Source of the DNA: Immersiella caudata
Lineage: Eukaryota > Ascomycota > Sordariomycetes > Sordariales > Lasiosphaeriaceae
DNA length: 64,000 nt
Direction of reading: 5' to 3'
Assembly (NCBI GenBank): GCA_030512335.1
Contig: JAULSU010000001.1
Location: forward strand, 7,688,001-7,752,000
The notes beneath the pieces were generated by a model. The model was not told the DNA's origin, did no database searches, and saw nothing but the letters and a program-made list of their open reading frames with translations. Both the position numbers and the translations under genes were made by a program. Below, piece after piece: positions 32,102 through 42,365 of this stretch (position 1 is its first letter; each line of letters begins with the position of its first letter).

Positions 32102-33751
32102 ATGGACGCCACAACCCAGCCGTTACCAGACGAGAAATACCCCTCCAGCGGGCGCGCCTCTTCTCCACCCGCCGACACCACCGCCAAAAAAACCAAGAAA
32201 CCGCTCTCCTTCCACCTCTCCTTTCTCGCCCTCATCATCATGGTCTTCATCGTCTCCCTCGACGCAACCATCCTCGCCGTCGCCCTCCCCCAGATCTCCT
32301 CCGACCTCTCCTCCTCCACCCTCGCCTCCTTCTACGCCTCCATCTCCTTCCTCCTCGCCGTCGTCGTCACCCAACCGCTATACACCTCCACCTCGGACGT
32401 ACTCGGGAGAAAACCGCCCCTCCACGCCGCCTTCTTCCTGTTCGTGGCCGGCTCCATCGTCTTCGCGCTCGCGGGAAACATGTCTGTGCTGATAGCCGGA
32501 AGGATACTCCAAGGCCTCGGAGCGGGCGGGATCGATGTGCTGGGGGAAATCATCGTTGCGGATATGACGACGCTGAAGGAGAGGCCGATGTACCTGGGCT
32601 GGCTGGCCGTGCCGATGAGCGTGGGGAGTATTCTTGGCCCGTCGGTCGGCGGGTTGTTGAGCATGAGGGCGAGTTGGCGGTGGATTGGGTGGGTCAACTT
32701 GCCAGTTTGTGCGGTGGGGTGGGGGCTGATCTGGGGGTTTTTGAGGCTGAAGGGGAGGGAGGAGGGGTTGAGGGAGAGGCTGGGGAGGTTGGATTGGGTG
32801 GGGATGGGGTTGTTTGGGGTTGGAGCAACAGCGTTGGTGGTGCCACTGAGTTGGGCGGGGGCGATGTACTCGTGGCGGGATGGGAGGACGGTGGGGACGT
32901 TGGTGGGTGGCGTGGTGGTGTTGGTGATGTTTGTGGTGTATGAGGGGAGCGGAAGGGTGAAGGAGCCGGTATTGCCGTTGAGGTTGTTTCGGTCGAGGAC
33001 GGCAGTGGTGTCGTTTTGGGGGTCGTTTGTGCATGGGATGGTGGTGTACAGCTTGCTGCTATATTTGCCGCTCTTCTTCCAGGCGGTGTTGTTGGAGAGC
33101 GCCCTGCAGTCGGCAGTGTCGCTGTTGCCACTTAGCATTATCACTGTGGTGATGAGCGTCTTGTCTGCGGTCTCGGTTGAGTTTTTCCGACAGTACCGGT
33201 GGAACATCTGGGTGGGGTGGGTGGTCCTCTCGATCGGTCTCGGGTTGTTGGCGCTCCTGGAGCGGAATGCCTCGATGGCCGTCAGGATCAGCGCTCAGGT
33301 TATTGCGGGGATTGGAGTTGGTGTCCTGTACACCATTCTTGTCCTTCCGGTGCAGGCGAGCGCACCGAGTGTGGATGATACAGGGCTGGCGGTCGGTGTC
33401 TTTGTGTCGTTTCGGCTTTTTGGGGCTGTAATTGGCCTGGCTATCGGCTCGTCGGTATTCAGCAGCGTTTGGGAGAGTTCGGCTGCCAACTTGAGCGTGT
33501 TGCCAGGCATGGAGTCACTGCAAGCTTTCAAGAGTGGACACGATGCGATGCAGCTGATTCCGGTACTCGGTACCCTGGGACTGCCACAAGATGTTCTGTC
33601 ACTCATCTTGAGCCTGTACGAAACTTCGATGCGGGTCATTTGGTACGTGCTGGTAGGGTTCTCCGTTTTTGGGCTCTTGACTTCACTCTTGACGAGAGAG
33701 ATTACACTGGACCAAGAAGAGATGGGTAGACAGAGATTTGAACATGTTTAG
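32102..33751 (+). CDS. MFS transporter, DHA2-like (14 TM) drug:H+ antiporter type
   Basis: Single exon, 549 residues, ATG at 32102. About 38 cytosolic residues rich in Ser/Pro/Lys precede the first membrane segment (SFLALIIMVFIVSLDATIL, with the D1-like LDATILAVALP motif). Motif A follows as TSDVLGRKPPL (about 101) and motif C as GSILGPSVGG (about 180). Hydrophobic segments continue to about residue 535, consistent with 14 helices. DHA2 members export drugs, toxins and metabolites across the plasma membrane with proton exchange; the substrate here cannot be told. No biosynthetic core gene is nearby. A long frame on the opposite strand is a shadow of the GC-rich third positions. Confidence 0.93.
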   Translation: MDATTQPLPDEKYPSSGRASSPPADTTAKKTKKPLSFHLSFLALIIMVFIVSLDATILAVALPQISSDLSSSTLASFYASISFLLAVVVTQPLYTSTSDVLGRKPPLHAAFFLFVAGSIVFALAGNMSVLIAGRILQGLGAGGIDVLGEIIVADMTTLKERPMYLGWLAVPMSVGSILGPSVGGLLSMRASWRWIGWVNLPVCAVGWGLIWGFLRLKGREEGLRERLGRLDWVGMGLFGVGATALVVPLSWAGAMYSWRDGRTVGTLVGGVVVLVMFVVYEGSGRVKEPVLPLRLFRSRTAVVSFWGSFVHGMVVYSLLLYLPLFFQAVLLESALQSAVSLLPLSIITVVMSVLSAVSVEFFRQYRWNIWVGWVVLSIGLGLLALLERNASMAVRISAQVIAGIGVGVLYTILVLPVQASAPSVDDTGLAVGVFVSFRLFGAVIGLAIGSSVFSSVWESSAANLSVLPGMESLQAFKSGHDAMQLIPVLGTLGLPQDVLSLILSLYETSMRVIWYVLVGFSVFGLLTSLLTREITLDQEEMGRQRFEHV

Positions 33752-34348
33752 AGAGAGGTGCCTCACAGGCATGTACCCAAAGGAACATCAAAAAGCGTCT
33801 TACAACTGATTGTGATGCGTCAAAGAAAGATTCTCGGCGTTTTTGTCACTCGGGGCCACCAGCTGCAGAGTCAAAGCACGGCAAGCAAACAACAAGACAA
33901 AGACAACAATGCATCTATAGCGAAAAGAACATGTTAGCCTGAGCGATGGACCGACGACATGTAAACACCGGCAGTCCCCTCGTTTCCTTCCATGTTTTTC
34001 AAGCAGTCATCTAGATCCGAGAATTTGCAACCATTGCTCCACCAAGTCCCCGCAGAAGCAGCCAGGCAAACCGGACATTCGAGTCACGTTTGAACGAATA
34101 CTCGAAGATCAAAGGCTTCGATAGTTCTGGTGCCGCAATAGCCGCCGAGTCACTTGTAGCGGTGAGGATTGTCGCAACTTTCCAGTTGCTACCTGGCGTA
34201 GCTTTGACAGGACCCAGTTTGGATGATTGAATGAGCAATTATGCTACTGATATACGCTGATAATGATATTTGAACTCCCGTTGCCCGTGAGAGGGATGAT
34301 CAATTTGCCCCTTTTCCCCTATATGTTACCTCATTCTCCCTTGCCAGA
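33752..34348. other. Intergenic between convergent transporter and methyltransferase genes
   Basis: 597 bp serving as the 3' region for both neighbours; nothing else recognised. Confidence 0.45.
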
Positions 34349-35439
34349 TTACTCCGCCTTTTGGCCATAGACAACATGGCTAGCGCCTTCCGTTAGCAAA
34401 CACGACTCTTAACGACGAAGAATACGGGGGGAAAACTCACAAGTTGACATAAGAATGGATGCTCTTATCCCTCAAATCGCCACGTACCTTTGTCAACAAC
34501 GCCTTCACATCCTGCTCCTTCCACCCCAACACCCCCGTAAACAGCCTCAGCGTAAACGCCTCCAGCCCGTTCTCAATCTGAATCAAATTATACAACCCCA
34601 CCTCTTTTAACACCGGATCTCTCGGCCACGGCCCTATCGGAAACTTAAACCTCCTGCTCACCACCCCCTGAAACCCCGCCTCCTTCACCCACGCCTCCAA
34701 CCTCGGCCCCGGACTCACCTCCCTCCCCGTCTCATTCGCCGCCCCCAAGAACAACCGATCCCACGCCATCACATCATGCTTTTCCCTCAACGACCCATCA
34801 TCCGAATAGTACTCCAGATCAAAGTCCTGAAACTCCGCCCAGCCGCCCGGTCTCAGTCCCGCATGGATGCTTCCCACCAACTTTGGCCAATCCGCGATGC
34901 ACGCGCACATGTACCGACAAAAGATGAAATCGAACGGCTTCTCGTGCAGCCAGGGACTTTCCACGTCGTCAATCTCAAATTTCACATTCGGCGGGACCCA
35001 CGTCGGTTGCACGGCGGATAGGTCGTTACCCAACACCTCGGCCTCGGGGAACTTATCAGCCATGACCATGGCCCAGATTCCAGTGCCGGTGCCGATGTCC
35101 ATGATGCGTTTGGTCTTGGTGGGGTCGAGGGGGGAGTGGTAGAGGACACCGCCGGTGCCTTTGACCATCATTTCGTGGGTGAGGTCGAGGCGTTGGAGTT
35201 CGAGCTCGTCGTTGGGGAAGGGGTAGGTCCCGGGGCGGAAGGCGTGGTAGCGGCGGCCGTATTCGATGGGGTAGTTGATTGCGCTGTCGGAGAGGGAGGC
35301 GGTGAAGGAGGAGCTGGCTCGTATTTAGTTGACTGGTAGTTGGATTTGGGTGATTGCTAGGGGCTTACAGCTGGGCACTGGTACCCGAGTCGTCGCCATC
35401 GTCGATTTGGATGACCTCGAGGTCGATTGTTTGCGCCAT
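34349..35439 (-). CDS. LaeA-like SAM-dependent methyltransferase
   Basis: Three exons, 35369..35439, 34441..35313 and 34349..34379, give 324 residues. Introns of 55 bp (GTAAGC..CCAG) and 61 bp (GTGAGT, TTGCTAACGG branch site, CTAG) close the frame. The tiny last exon restores FHVVYGQKAE, the usual C-terminus of the family, which reading through the donor would miss. Landmarks: YPIEYGRRYHAF, PNDELELQRLDLTH, SAM motif I RIMDIGTGTGIWA (about 92), GNDLSAVQPTWVPPNV, FDFIFCRYM and LRPGGWAEFQDF. LaeA-like enzymes include regulators of secondary metabolism and many orphan methyltransferases; sequence alone does not tell which this is. Confidence 0.9.
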
Positions 35440-36543
35440 CTTGTCCGTGTCTCTCTTCCAGGGATCTCTTCCAGAGAGTCAAGTGGGTTTGGTGGAGATT
35501 CAGCAGCGGGAGGGGAAGAAAATATTCCCCGCCCGTCTATGTGTGGTGGCGGTCATCATGCACTGGCCGATTGAGGTAAGGCCGCGACAAGGGCACGTCG
35601 TCAGCGAATCGGCAGCAGCCAAGTCGCAAGGGAGGGCTGTCGACCGCCCAAACAAGACCGGAATCCTGCTTTCAGAGCGTAATCAGTCACGTGTGTTTCA
35701 TCATTGGGGGTCTTCCCAGCTTCTGAGGTGAATCGTTTGCCCTTGACATTCTTGACATTTTTGACATTTTCACACCCTTGATCGAGGTCGTCATCGTTGT
35801 GCGCATCCAAACACCATCCTCCATAGCGCGCCGCAGTACAAGCGCGCCGCAGTACAAGCGAAACTCGAATTAGCGTGAAGCAGCATGGAATAAGTATCAG
35901 CATGGAATAGACTTGTAGAGGTTCGAACTGGGGGACTTGCATTGCCATGGAACTATGTCTGGGGTTAGGGTTAGCCCCTGAGCGACGAAAAGGGGCACCC
36001 GACCCGCATGTTTTGAACGCCTCAGACGAAGTTTATAGCCAAGCTTCCAGGGTCTTCCCACAAGGTCAACCGGGTTTGCCCCCAAGCGCGAACGGATCGC
36101 TGATATACTGCCGCCCCACGCCAATGCACATCGAAATGCAGCATAGATTGACCTTTCAGCACTACAAGGCAGCAGAATTGTTCCGCCAAGACCTATCTCT
36201 GCGCAGGATCACTCCCCACTGTGGTGCAGATCGAGGATTTGAGAGGAGCAAAGAAAGCAATTTAGCGGAAATTTCTACTCCTTCAGGCGAATGGAATCTT
36301 GGCAGCATGTCGACTCCACAGTGGTTTTCCCCGCCAGTGATGTCCATCAAGCATCTCGCTTCCCAGCCAAGACATCCTACCCTCTTTACAACCGGTGGGA
36401 AGCGACAGGAATAGCAATCTACGTAGCGTTTGCAATTCGCATAAAGGTTGACGCCCCGGGTTTACTTTGGCTTGTTCTTCGTCATCTCACTTACACCCAT
36501 CCCTTATACCATCTCTCATCATTTCCTTCCCATCCTCCTCAAA
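35440..36543. other. Intergenic with several short tandem duplications
   Basis: No gene recognised. Short repeats: TTGACATT three times at 35743-35770, a perfect 16-bp duplication at 35825-35856, and AGCATGGAATA twice near 35882-35908. GGGTTAGGGTTAG near 35959 resembles two telomere units. Confidence 0.5.
35825..35856 (+). repeat. 16-bp perfect tandem duplication
   Basis: AGCGCGCCGCAGTACA occurs twice head to tail (35825-35840, 35841-35856), followed by a partial third copy (AGCG). Confidence 0.95.
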
Positions 36544-36771
36544 ATGCAATTCTCCCTGCTCATCTCCACCCTGGCCGTCGCCTTCATCGGTTCCGCCACC
36601 GCCGCCAGCCCTGCCGTGGACGCCCGCGGGGCAAGGCCATGTAACTTCTCCAACCCCTCCGAGGAAGAGGGTTGCCCTCCCCGATGGCCCAAGTGCATCA
36701 AATTCCGGCCCAGCTGCATATCCAACTGCGCTGGCATCTGCGTGTCCAACTCGGTAGAAATGGAGCCGTGA
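36544..36771 (+). CDS. Small secreted cysteine-rich protein
   Basis: 75 residues from ATG 36544. The signal peptide (FSLLISTLAVAFIGSATA, predicted cleavage after ATA at about residue 20) is followed by a short propeptide-like stretch ending in Arg (VDARGAR). A compact domain then holds six cysteines (about residues 35, 46, 52, 60, 64 and 68), enough for three disulfides. Size, charge and cysteine spacing are those of small secreted fungal proteins (antimicrobial-, effector- or toxin-like classes), but I do not recognise a family and assign no activity. The ATG has an AAA context at -3. No intron seen. Confidence 0.65.
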   Translation: MQFSLLISTLAVAFIGSATAASPAVDARGARPCNFSNPSEEEGCPPRWPKCIKFRPSCISNCAGICVSNSVEMEP

Positions 36772-38094
36772 GCATACCTGCGATCGGCGAGATCAACAGT
36801 GAGCTGCTCCTCCATCTTATCAGATGATCTGATGCAATTTTGATCCGGCACTGATGCGCCATGACGGGTGTACATGACAGTTCCCGCCAGGGGGAAATTG
36901 TGGGGAGGAAAGGGGGCACAGGAAGCGTTCTGACATTCAGGTGTAGCAAAGTGATAACGAATTGAAATCTTCTATTATTATTATCTTCGTCTCCATCCCA
37001 ACGGAGCACCAAACCCGTCAAATCCCAACCCCAATCTCCCCGGTACCAAAACCCGGCCACGGAACCAACCCCGGGTCCCACCCTCCGATTCCCTTTCCAA
37101 CAAAGCCCGCATCTCGCTACATCCTCCACCACGTTCTCCCGTCTTATCCCCCCTTGGCTCACTTTCATCCACCCTTGGCTGACAGCCAAAATTTTGCTAT
37201 CTTGCATCTGCCAATATGCCAACTACCACCCCTCTTCTCCCCCTCGTCCCGGTTGGCGATATAACTTGATATGGAGAAGGACCCATTTTCTCCGCGGGGT
37301 AGTGTCCGCCGCGGGCCTTGACATTTAACGGTCTTGGATGACAAAGGGGGAAATGGCGCAAGGAGATTTTCTATCTGATTATGCGGGTGGATGAGGGTGG
37401 TTGCATCTGATAATACGCGCCAGGGGACTGTAACTGCCTAAGATGACGGTGTGTTGTGAGTAGGAGAAGTTCTCCTTGGCGGTCACGGTGAGTAGGTGTA
37501 GGGGGGGGGGGAGGGGAGGGGGGGCAAGGGGTGATCGGTAGGTTCAGTTTCTTCCTGCAGTTCGTGCCGATGGGAGCCGGTCAGGTCTTGAACTTGCGAC
37601 ACTTCCAGCCTGGGCTTTCCCGTCAGAAGTCGTGATGGATAGTTCGAGATAAATCACGGTATATCTGATGTCTGCGTTGTGACAATCCGCGCCTTTCAGG
37701 GGCAATCAGGGGAATGCATTGAACCTGAGTCTTTGTCTTCACAGGGAGGGTCCTGAACCAGATGAACCATGTCCGGACAGTAAATTCTAGACAAGATCCT
37801 TGATTAGACATCCTAACCTTGTTGTTGCCTGAAACAGGTCCTACTCAGGCCGGAGAGCCTGCAGCATGTGGGAGGACATCAGGTATATAGGAGAGGGCAA
37901 GTATCTCAGGTCGTTGGCTTTCCTCCAAAGAAACTCCTCACCCAACCCGCCAGCTTTGCATACAAACAGCCACTTGACCGACTCTGACGCTACCGAAGTC
38001 ACCTCGCCTACTGGTATCACAAGAGTCACCTGTCGCCCAACACAACCTCTACCCGCCGCAGCACCACCAAGAAAAGAGTCTCAAAACTGAAGCC
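36772..38094. other. Intergenic with G-rich tract
   Basis: No gene recognised. A G-rich run lies at about 37501-37525, and TATATA at 37884-37889 is about 205 bp before the next start. Confidence 0.45.
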
Positions 38095-38430
38095 ATGGAT
38101 GACTCGAGCAGAATGGACTCCATACTCGGGTACTTTGGAACCATATATGCCAAGTTTATGCTGACCTTTATCATGCAAGAGGGCGTCATTTGGCTTTTGA
38201 CCAGCGAATGTGCTTTGAACTTCTTCAGGAGTATCACCTCTTTGATCGCCGCTTCGGCGAAAGGTTGCTTGAACCTTCTCCGGACCGAGCTCACGGAGTA
38301 CATCATCCAAGATCTCTTCATAGTCCTCATCACCTTCGTCGTTGGGTTGGTCTTTGGGAGTTACCTGGGCTCCGTGGCGGTCAATTTGGTGAGAGTGCTG
38401 AGATTAAAGTATGGCCCGCCCCCGATTTGA
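38095..38430 (+). CDS. Small membrane protein, unknown family (array member 1)
   Basis: 111 residues, ATG 38095 with GCC before it. Hydrophobic stretches: FMLTFIMQEGVIWLL (about 21-35), FFRSITSLIAASAKG (about 43-57, amphipathic) and a strong membrane segment DLFIVLITFVVGLVFGSYLGSV (about 76-97), ending in a basic stub. No signal peptide cleavage site and no known domain. First of five consecutive plus-strand genes for small hydrophobic proteins between 38.1 and 43.0 kb, each with its own promoter-sized gap. Confidence 0.6.
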   Translation: MDDSSRMDSILGYFGTIYAKFMLTFIMQEGVIWLLTSECALNFFRSITSLIAASAKGCLNLLRTELTEYIIQDLFIVLITFVVGLVFGSYLGSVAVNLVRVLRLKYGPPPI

Positions 38431-39048
38431 GGGAAGCGGTTTAATCTGGGGCAAAAGAAATTTCTATACCGTTGGGGGATATGATGGAAGCCTTGCACTA
38501 AAGGCGGGGGGGTTGGGGTTGGAGTTGGGGTTGGAGCTGGCTTTGGAAAGGGGGCCCCTGAGCCTGGCTTCAGTGGTTGCAGGCCTTTGGTGAGGCGCAG
38601 CCGCAATAGGGTTATTGTTCTTCATTCCTTTGTCTTTCATTTGACCCAAAACAATAGACGGGTTTGGGAGCTCGTGGGTTGGCCCGTACTGCGCGCGATA
38701 AACAAAGACCAGACAACCCCCTGGTTTCAGGGGTAACCCCCAGTGTCAGGGGAGACAAAAAAGAAAGTCTTGCCCTCTCAGCAAACCTCAGACAAGATGC
38801 ACTTTGTCTTGACACATAAACAGGACCCTCCAATAGAGATTTGATCGCGATTGTCAACAGACAAGGATTTGATGATGACAAAACATACTTAAATCGTCTG
38901 CTGCTCTTCGCCTTTTCGAATGAACACTCATCTCACCCCCCCCCTAGTTACTTTGTTTCAGGCAAACAAAGCCACCGCAGTTGCCGCTTTTTTCAAATAC
39001 AACATACCTTCGAAGCAGGATATTCAAACGAATCTCGAAGCTGACACA
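38431..39048. other. Intergenic with GGGGTTGGAGTT repeats
   Basis: An imperfect GGAGTTGGGGTT repeat lies at about 38508-38542. No gene recognised. Confidence 0.45.
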
Positions 39049-39603
39049 ATGATGCAGACTCAGACCGTTTTCCGGACCACCGTCATGCGCACCATGGATC
39101 CCATGACCACCATGCAGGCTCTCTTCCACTGCATCACGTCTCTGATCGGGCCACTCATCAGGGGCTTTCCGGCCGGCCGCATCATGGCCCTGCTTGGGCT
39201 CATGCTCGGGGGCCTCTCGGATGGCGGCGTCACTTATCTGATCGCCGCATTCTTCAAGACCCTCGGGTCTGTTATCGGAGCTCTGATGGCTATTCTTGGA
39301 GGCGTCCCCAAGCTCTGCATGATCACCCTCTTGCTCCCCATCCTTGTTGTCGCGGTCCTCGCCATCATGCTGAGCCTTTTGTGGTTTGCCCACCCTCATA
39401 CTGGCTGTACGTCGCTGTTCTGCAATCTTGCTGGGACTTTTGAACAGTTCGTCACCGCGTTTCGTTGGGGTGGCGAGCTAGTCCTTTGCCAGGACGCGGA
39501 TGCGTCCGTGGCCTGGTCTGCGGAGATGACGAAGGTGAAGGCTGAGGAGGCTGAGAAGGCGGCATCTGAGGAGACAGTGGCTGAGAAAGCAGCAGCCGAG
39601 TAG
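39049..39603 (+). CDS. Small membrane protein with acidic/Ala-Glu tail (array member 2)
   Basis: 184 residues from the ATG at 39049 (ACACA context). An in-frame ATG at 38920 would add 43 residues but has a poorer context. Met/Thr-rich start, then hydrophobic segments IMALLGLMLGGLSDGG (about 45-60), TLGSVIGALMAILGG (about 72-86) and a strong LCMITLLLPILVVAVLAIMLSLLW (about 90-113). Three Cys follow, and the last 30 residues alternate Ala, Glu and Lys (EEAEKAASEE), likely helical. The short FHCITSLI near the start resembles FRSITSLI of the preceding gene, hinting at common origin. No known family. Confidence 0.6.
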   Translation: MMQTQTVFRTTVMRTMDPMTTMQALFHCITSLIGPLIRGFPAGRIMALLGLMLGGLSDGGVTYLIAAFFKTLGSVIGALMAILGGVPKLCMITLLLPILVVAVLAIMLSLLWFAHPHTGCTSLFCNLAGTFEQFVTAFRWGGELVLCQDADASVAWSAEMTKVKAEEAEKAASEETVAEKAAAE

Positions 39604-40465
39604 CAATGCCCTCACATGTCACCAAAATATATGTAGAGTGGAGGATGGTCCAGTGCTGGACACAGAGCTGAGTCGCTGGGCGATTCCGAAGAATACAGAT
39701 ACCTACTGGTAGGATGTGGACCAAACTAGACCTCACCAGGACTAGTTTCGGGTTTGTTTATCCCACACACTGGAGGGCCTCTCCTTGATCGAGGGAGATA
39801 CAGCCGATGTCGAGCGATGAGGTGGGTGATACAGCGTTGAGTCTCCAAGACGAAGCTTGAGAATAGAATTGTTTTAAAAAGCAAAATTTGCCCAATAATG
39901 TGAAGATTCATGCGTGAATTCCTATCCATTCTACTTCTACTCAAATTTTCATAAACACGATACAGAGCTTTTGGACAGACCTCCCACCCGGACGGTGACC
40001 AGTACCCAACCCGGACCCCTGAGAGCCGAGGACTGAACAATCTCTCTGTCTCAGAGATTGAAACCGGGACACATTGCCACGCGCAACCGAATGGGGTTTC
40101 CCGGAACACTGGCCTGGTTTTGTGAACAGCGGTGACTTGGGGCTGCCAATGCACTCTTCTGATGGACAGCGCCTCTGTCCAGCCCCCTGGCTGATGACAC
40201 CGAAAATAGGGGCACCCGATCGTATCAGTAAACCACCAAACTGCCCAAAAAGCAATTGTGCTGCTGCATCCAACGTTTTTCCAAAGGCATGAATGCCAAA
40301 GCCCGTCGTCTATAAAACGCCTGTTAGCCCGCCCCTCCTTCACAGTCAGCATCATCCCAAAACCCGTCATCAACTTCGTAACCCATTCTCATCTTGCTGT
40401 CAACCAAGCAAACCGCAGATCGAGAAACAAACACCGAGTTGACAACCACCACACCAACCCTCACC
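39604..40465. other. Intergenic with TATA box
   Basis: Contains uninformative frames on the minus strand. Ends with the TATAAAA element of the next gene. Confidence 0.45.
40311..40317 (+). promoter_or_regulatory. TATA box of membrane-protein gene 3
   Basis: TATAAAA about 150 bp before the ATG at 40466; followed by pyrimidine-rich sequence suitable for transcription starts. Confidence 0.5.
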
Positions 40466-40801
40466 ATGTGCCCTTTCTTCTACATCCTCCTCCACTGCCT
40501 CTGGGTATGCACCTGCCTCGAAACCGTCAGGTTTCTCACCTTCTCGATCCTCGGTATCGATGACCCTTTTCTGAAGCAACTTGAAGATCATCCCGAGATT
40601 ACCCTCCTCAATTTCATTGTCTGCATCTTCGTTCTCGCCACCGCCATTGAGGCGAATTGGAACGAACAATGGGCGAACATTTGGGACTGGTTGCGGGGGA
40701 TCGGGATGTGGCAGGGCGAGGATCAGGGGTGGATGCGGGACTTCTTTGTCAACGACGGTGTCGATGATGAATCCGACGTTGAAGATGATGCCGACGAGTA
40801 A
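40466..40801 (+). CDS. Small two-TM protein with acidic tail (array member 3)
   Basis: 111 residues, ATG 40466 in CTCACC context. Two hydrophobic segments, FFYILLHCLWVCTCLETVRFL (about 4-24) and TLLNFIVCIFVLATAIEA (about 46-63), then a Trp-rich amphipathic stretch (NEQWANIWDWLRGIGMW) and a strongly acidic end (about 98-111). Five cysteines, all in or beside the membrane segments. No family recognised. A-rich low-complexity sequence follows in the 3' region. Confidence 0.6.
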   Translation: MCPFFYILLHCLWVCTCLETVRFLTFSILGIDDPFLKQLEDHPEITLLNFIVCIFVLATAIEANWNEQWANIWDWLRGIGMWQGEDQGWMRDFFVNDGVDDESDVEDDADE

Positions 40802-41513
40802 AGTACCTGCTTAGCAGCGGCTTTGCTTGGGGATATCCGTCTTTGATTGAGGTATCTTTGCTTGAGGGTGTCGAGGTAGGGGTGAGTAGGCAGGATGTCT
40901 AATAGCACTAGTACCCCTGTGAATTAATAAAATATAATAAAAAATAAAATAAAAAATAAAAAATAAAAAAAAACTTAAATTCCAACAATTTCGCATGTAA
41001 TGAAGCTGCTCGTTCCACCAAAATATGTCCAGTGAAATTGACACCATTCTTCTCCTCAGTTCCGTGAGCCCTACTCGTGAGCCTGATTCCTGTTGCTCAT
41101 AGACATTCGCCAAGACAAAACCGTTGTCGAGCTCACAATGCTAGGTATGAGCAGGTAATTATGAAGCCTAGACGAACAAATTCGACGGTCGTACAAGTCC
41201 GTCGTTGTTTGCCACCAAATTCTAGAACAATATCAGTACAAAGCGTTTACAAAACGCATGCCGCGTGCCGACGTCTTGTTAGCTGTGTCAAGGAGCCGAT
41301 GTTGGCTCGACTGAACAAAGCCAGTGTGATGCATTGTTCTCGGGAACTCCAAGTCAACTCCTTGTCATGAAGAGCGCATACAAAAACCGCCAGCGCTCCT
41401 TCGAGATCATTTCTGGTTCATCATCATCATCATCATCATCAGCCTCACTTCCCACACAAAACCGCCATCGCCTATCAGATCAGTTCCAGAACAACGCAAA
41501 CCTCAAACCAAAA
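40802..41513. other. Intergenic: A-rich tract and TCA microsatellite
   Basis: A/T-only low-complexity sequence at about 40921-40977 and eight TCA units at 41418-41441. An in-frame ATG at 41367 could extend the next gene through the TCA repeat (as poly-Ser), but the downstream ATG is preferred. Confidence 0.5.
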
Positions 41514-41792
41514 ATGGGTCTCTTCAAGTTCCTCTGCTCGGTGGTCAAGTGGCTGGCGATCATGGCGCTCATCGGCACGGCCGTAGTCGTGTTTTACACG
41601 AGCGCCCTCGTCGCGATTCCCTCGCTCTGGCCGTTGCTGATTCTGGCACTTCTGGTGTCGGTTCCCATTGTAGGATTTTTCTACACGGCTGCTTGCACCG
41701 CGTTCTGCATCATGATTCTGTTTGCCATCTTCTTTGCGTTGTTCATTCTGGTCGTGGTCGCTGGCGCGGCGCGGGCGGTTGGTGCAGCGTGA
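41514..41792 (+). CDS. Small hydrophobic membrane protein (array member 4)
   Basis: 92 residues from the ATG at 41514 (CCAAAA context), almost entirely hydrophobic. Three to four segments: LCSVVKWLAIMALIGTAVVVFY, LWPLLILALLVSVPIVGFFYTA and FCIMILFAIFFALFILVVVAGAA, with only one acid/base-poor loop between each. It ends in GAARAVGAA. No family recognised. Such a composition fits a proteolipid-like integral membrane protein. Confidence 0.6.
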   Translation: MGLFKFLCSVVKWLAIMALIGTAVVVFYTSALVAIPSLWPLLILALLVSVPIVGFFYTAACTAFCIMILFAIFFALFILVVVAGAARAVGAA

Positions 41793-42365
41793 TGGGAGCC
41801 TGAGGCTCTCATGGTCTTGTGCTTGACAATAGGGTGCGCGTGTACCCGAATTTAGGCTCATAAATAAACATGTGCATGCTTTTGCGCAATCTTAATATCA
41901 TTCTCTTCTTGGAATCTGCTGTTCGTTTTGTGGCCAATTGTTGATTGGTGGGAACTCCGCCAGCCTGCTCGAGCAACCCACCCACCAGAAGGCGAAATGT
42001 CCCCGCATCGGACGACCTCAATCGGTCACGTCAGGTGCCCGAACGGCAATGCCAAACTCCTCAGGCACCATTCTGCCAGCCAGCTGGCGGAGCACCACTC
42101 ATTCACCTATGTTGACACATGATCGATGGTCTCGATCTTCCTTCCCTCTCCCTCTCCCACGCCATCCAACCGCGCCAGCCACAAGCAATTGTTGCTGAAA
42201 ATACGATTGACCCTCTCGACCTACTTGGCACCATTCCTTCATCTTCCTTGGCCTCGTCTTGTGCAACGGCACCATATCCTCAGCACCCTCACGTCGCCTC
42301 CTCCCGAACGCGACTCGATCCAGTGCGCGCCACGCGTATCCCACGCGTCAACCTCTCCCATCACA
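41793..42365. other. Intergenic, no recognisable gene
   Basis: Between array members 4 and 5. Open frames here are in the 5' region of the next gene and lack motifs. Confidence 0.4.

Noticed and set aside
32332..33207. Long frames opposite the MFS transporter
   Set aside because: They mirror the third-position bias of the transporter and encode no recognisable protein.
35955..35975. Interstitial telomere (GGGTTAGGGTTAG); similar CCCTAACCCC at about 8876
   Set aside because: Only about two units each; chance or very old, too short to claim a telomere relic.
26897..36771. Secondary-metabolite cluster (SDR, MFS, LaeA-like methyltransferase, APH kinase)
   Set aside because: No PKS, NRPS, terpene cyclase, DMATS, P450 or pathway transcription factor; genes are spaced and differently oriented.
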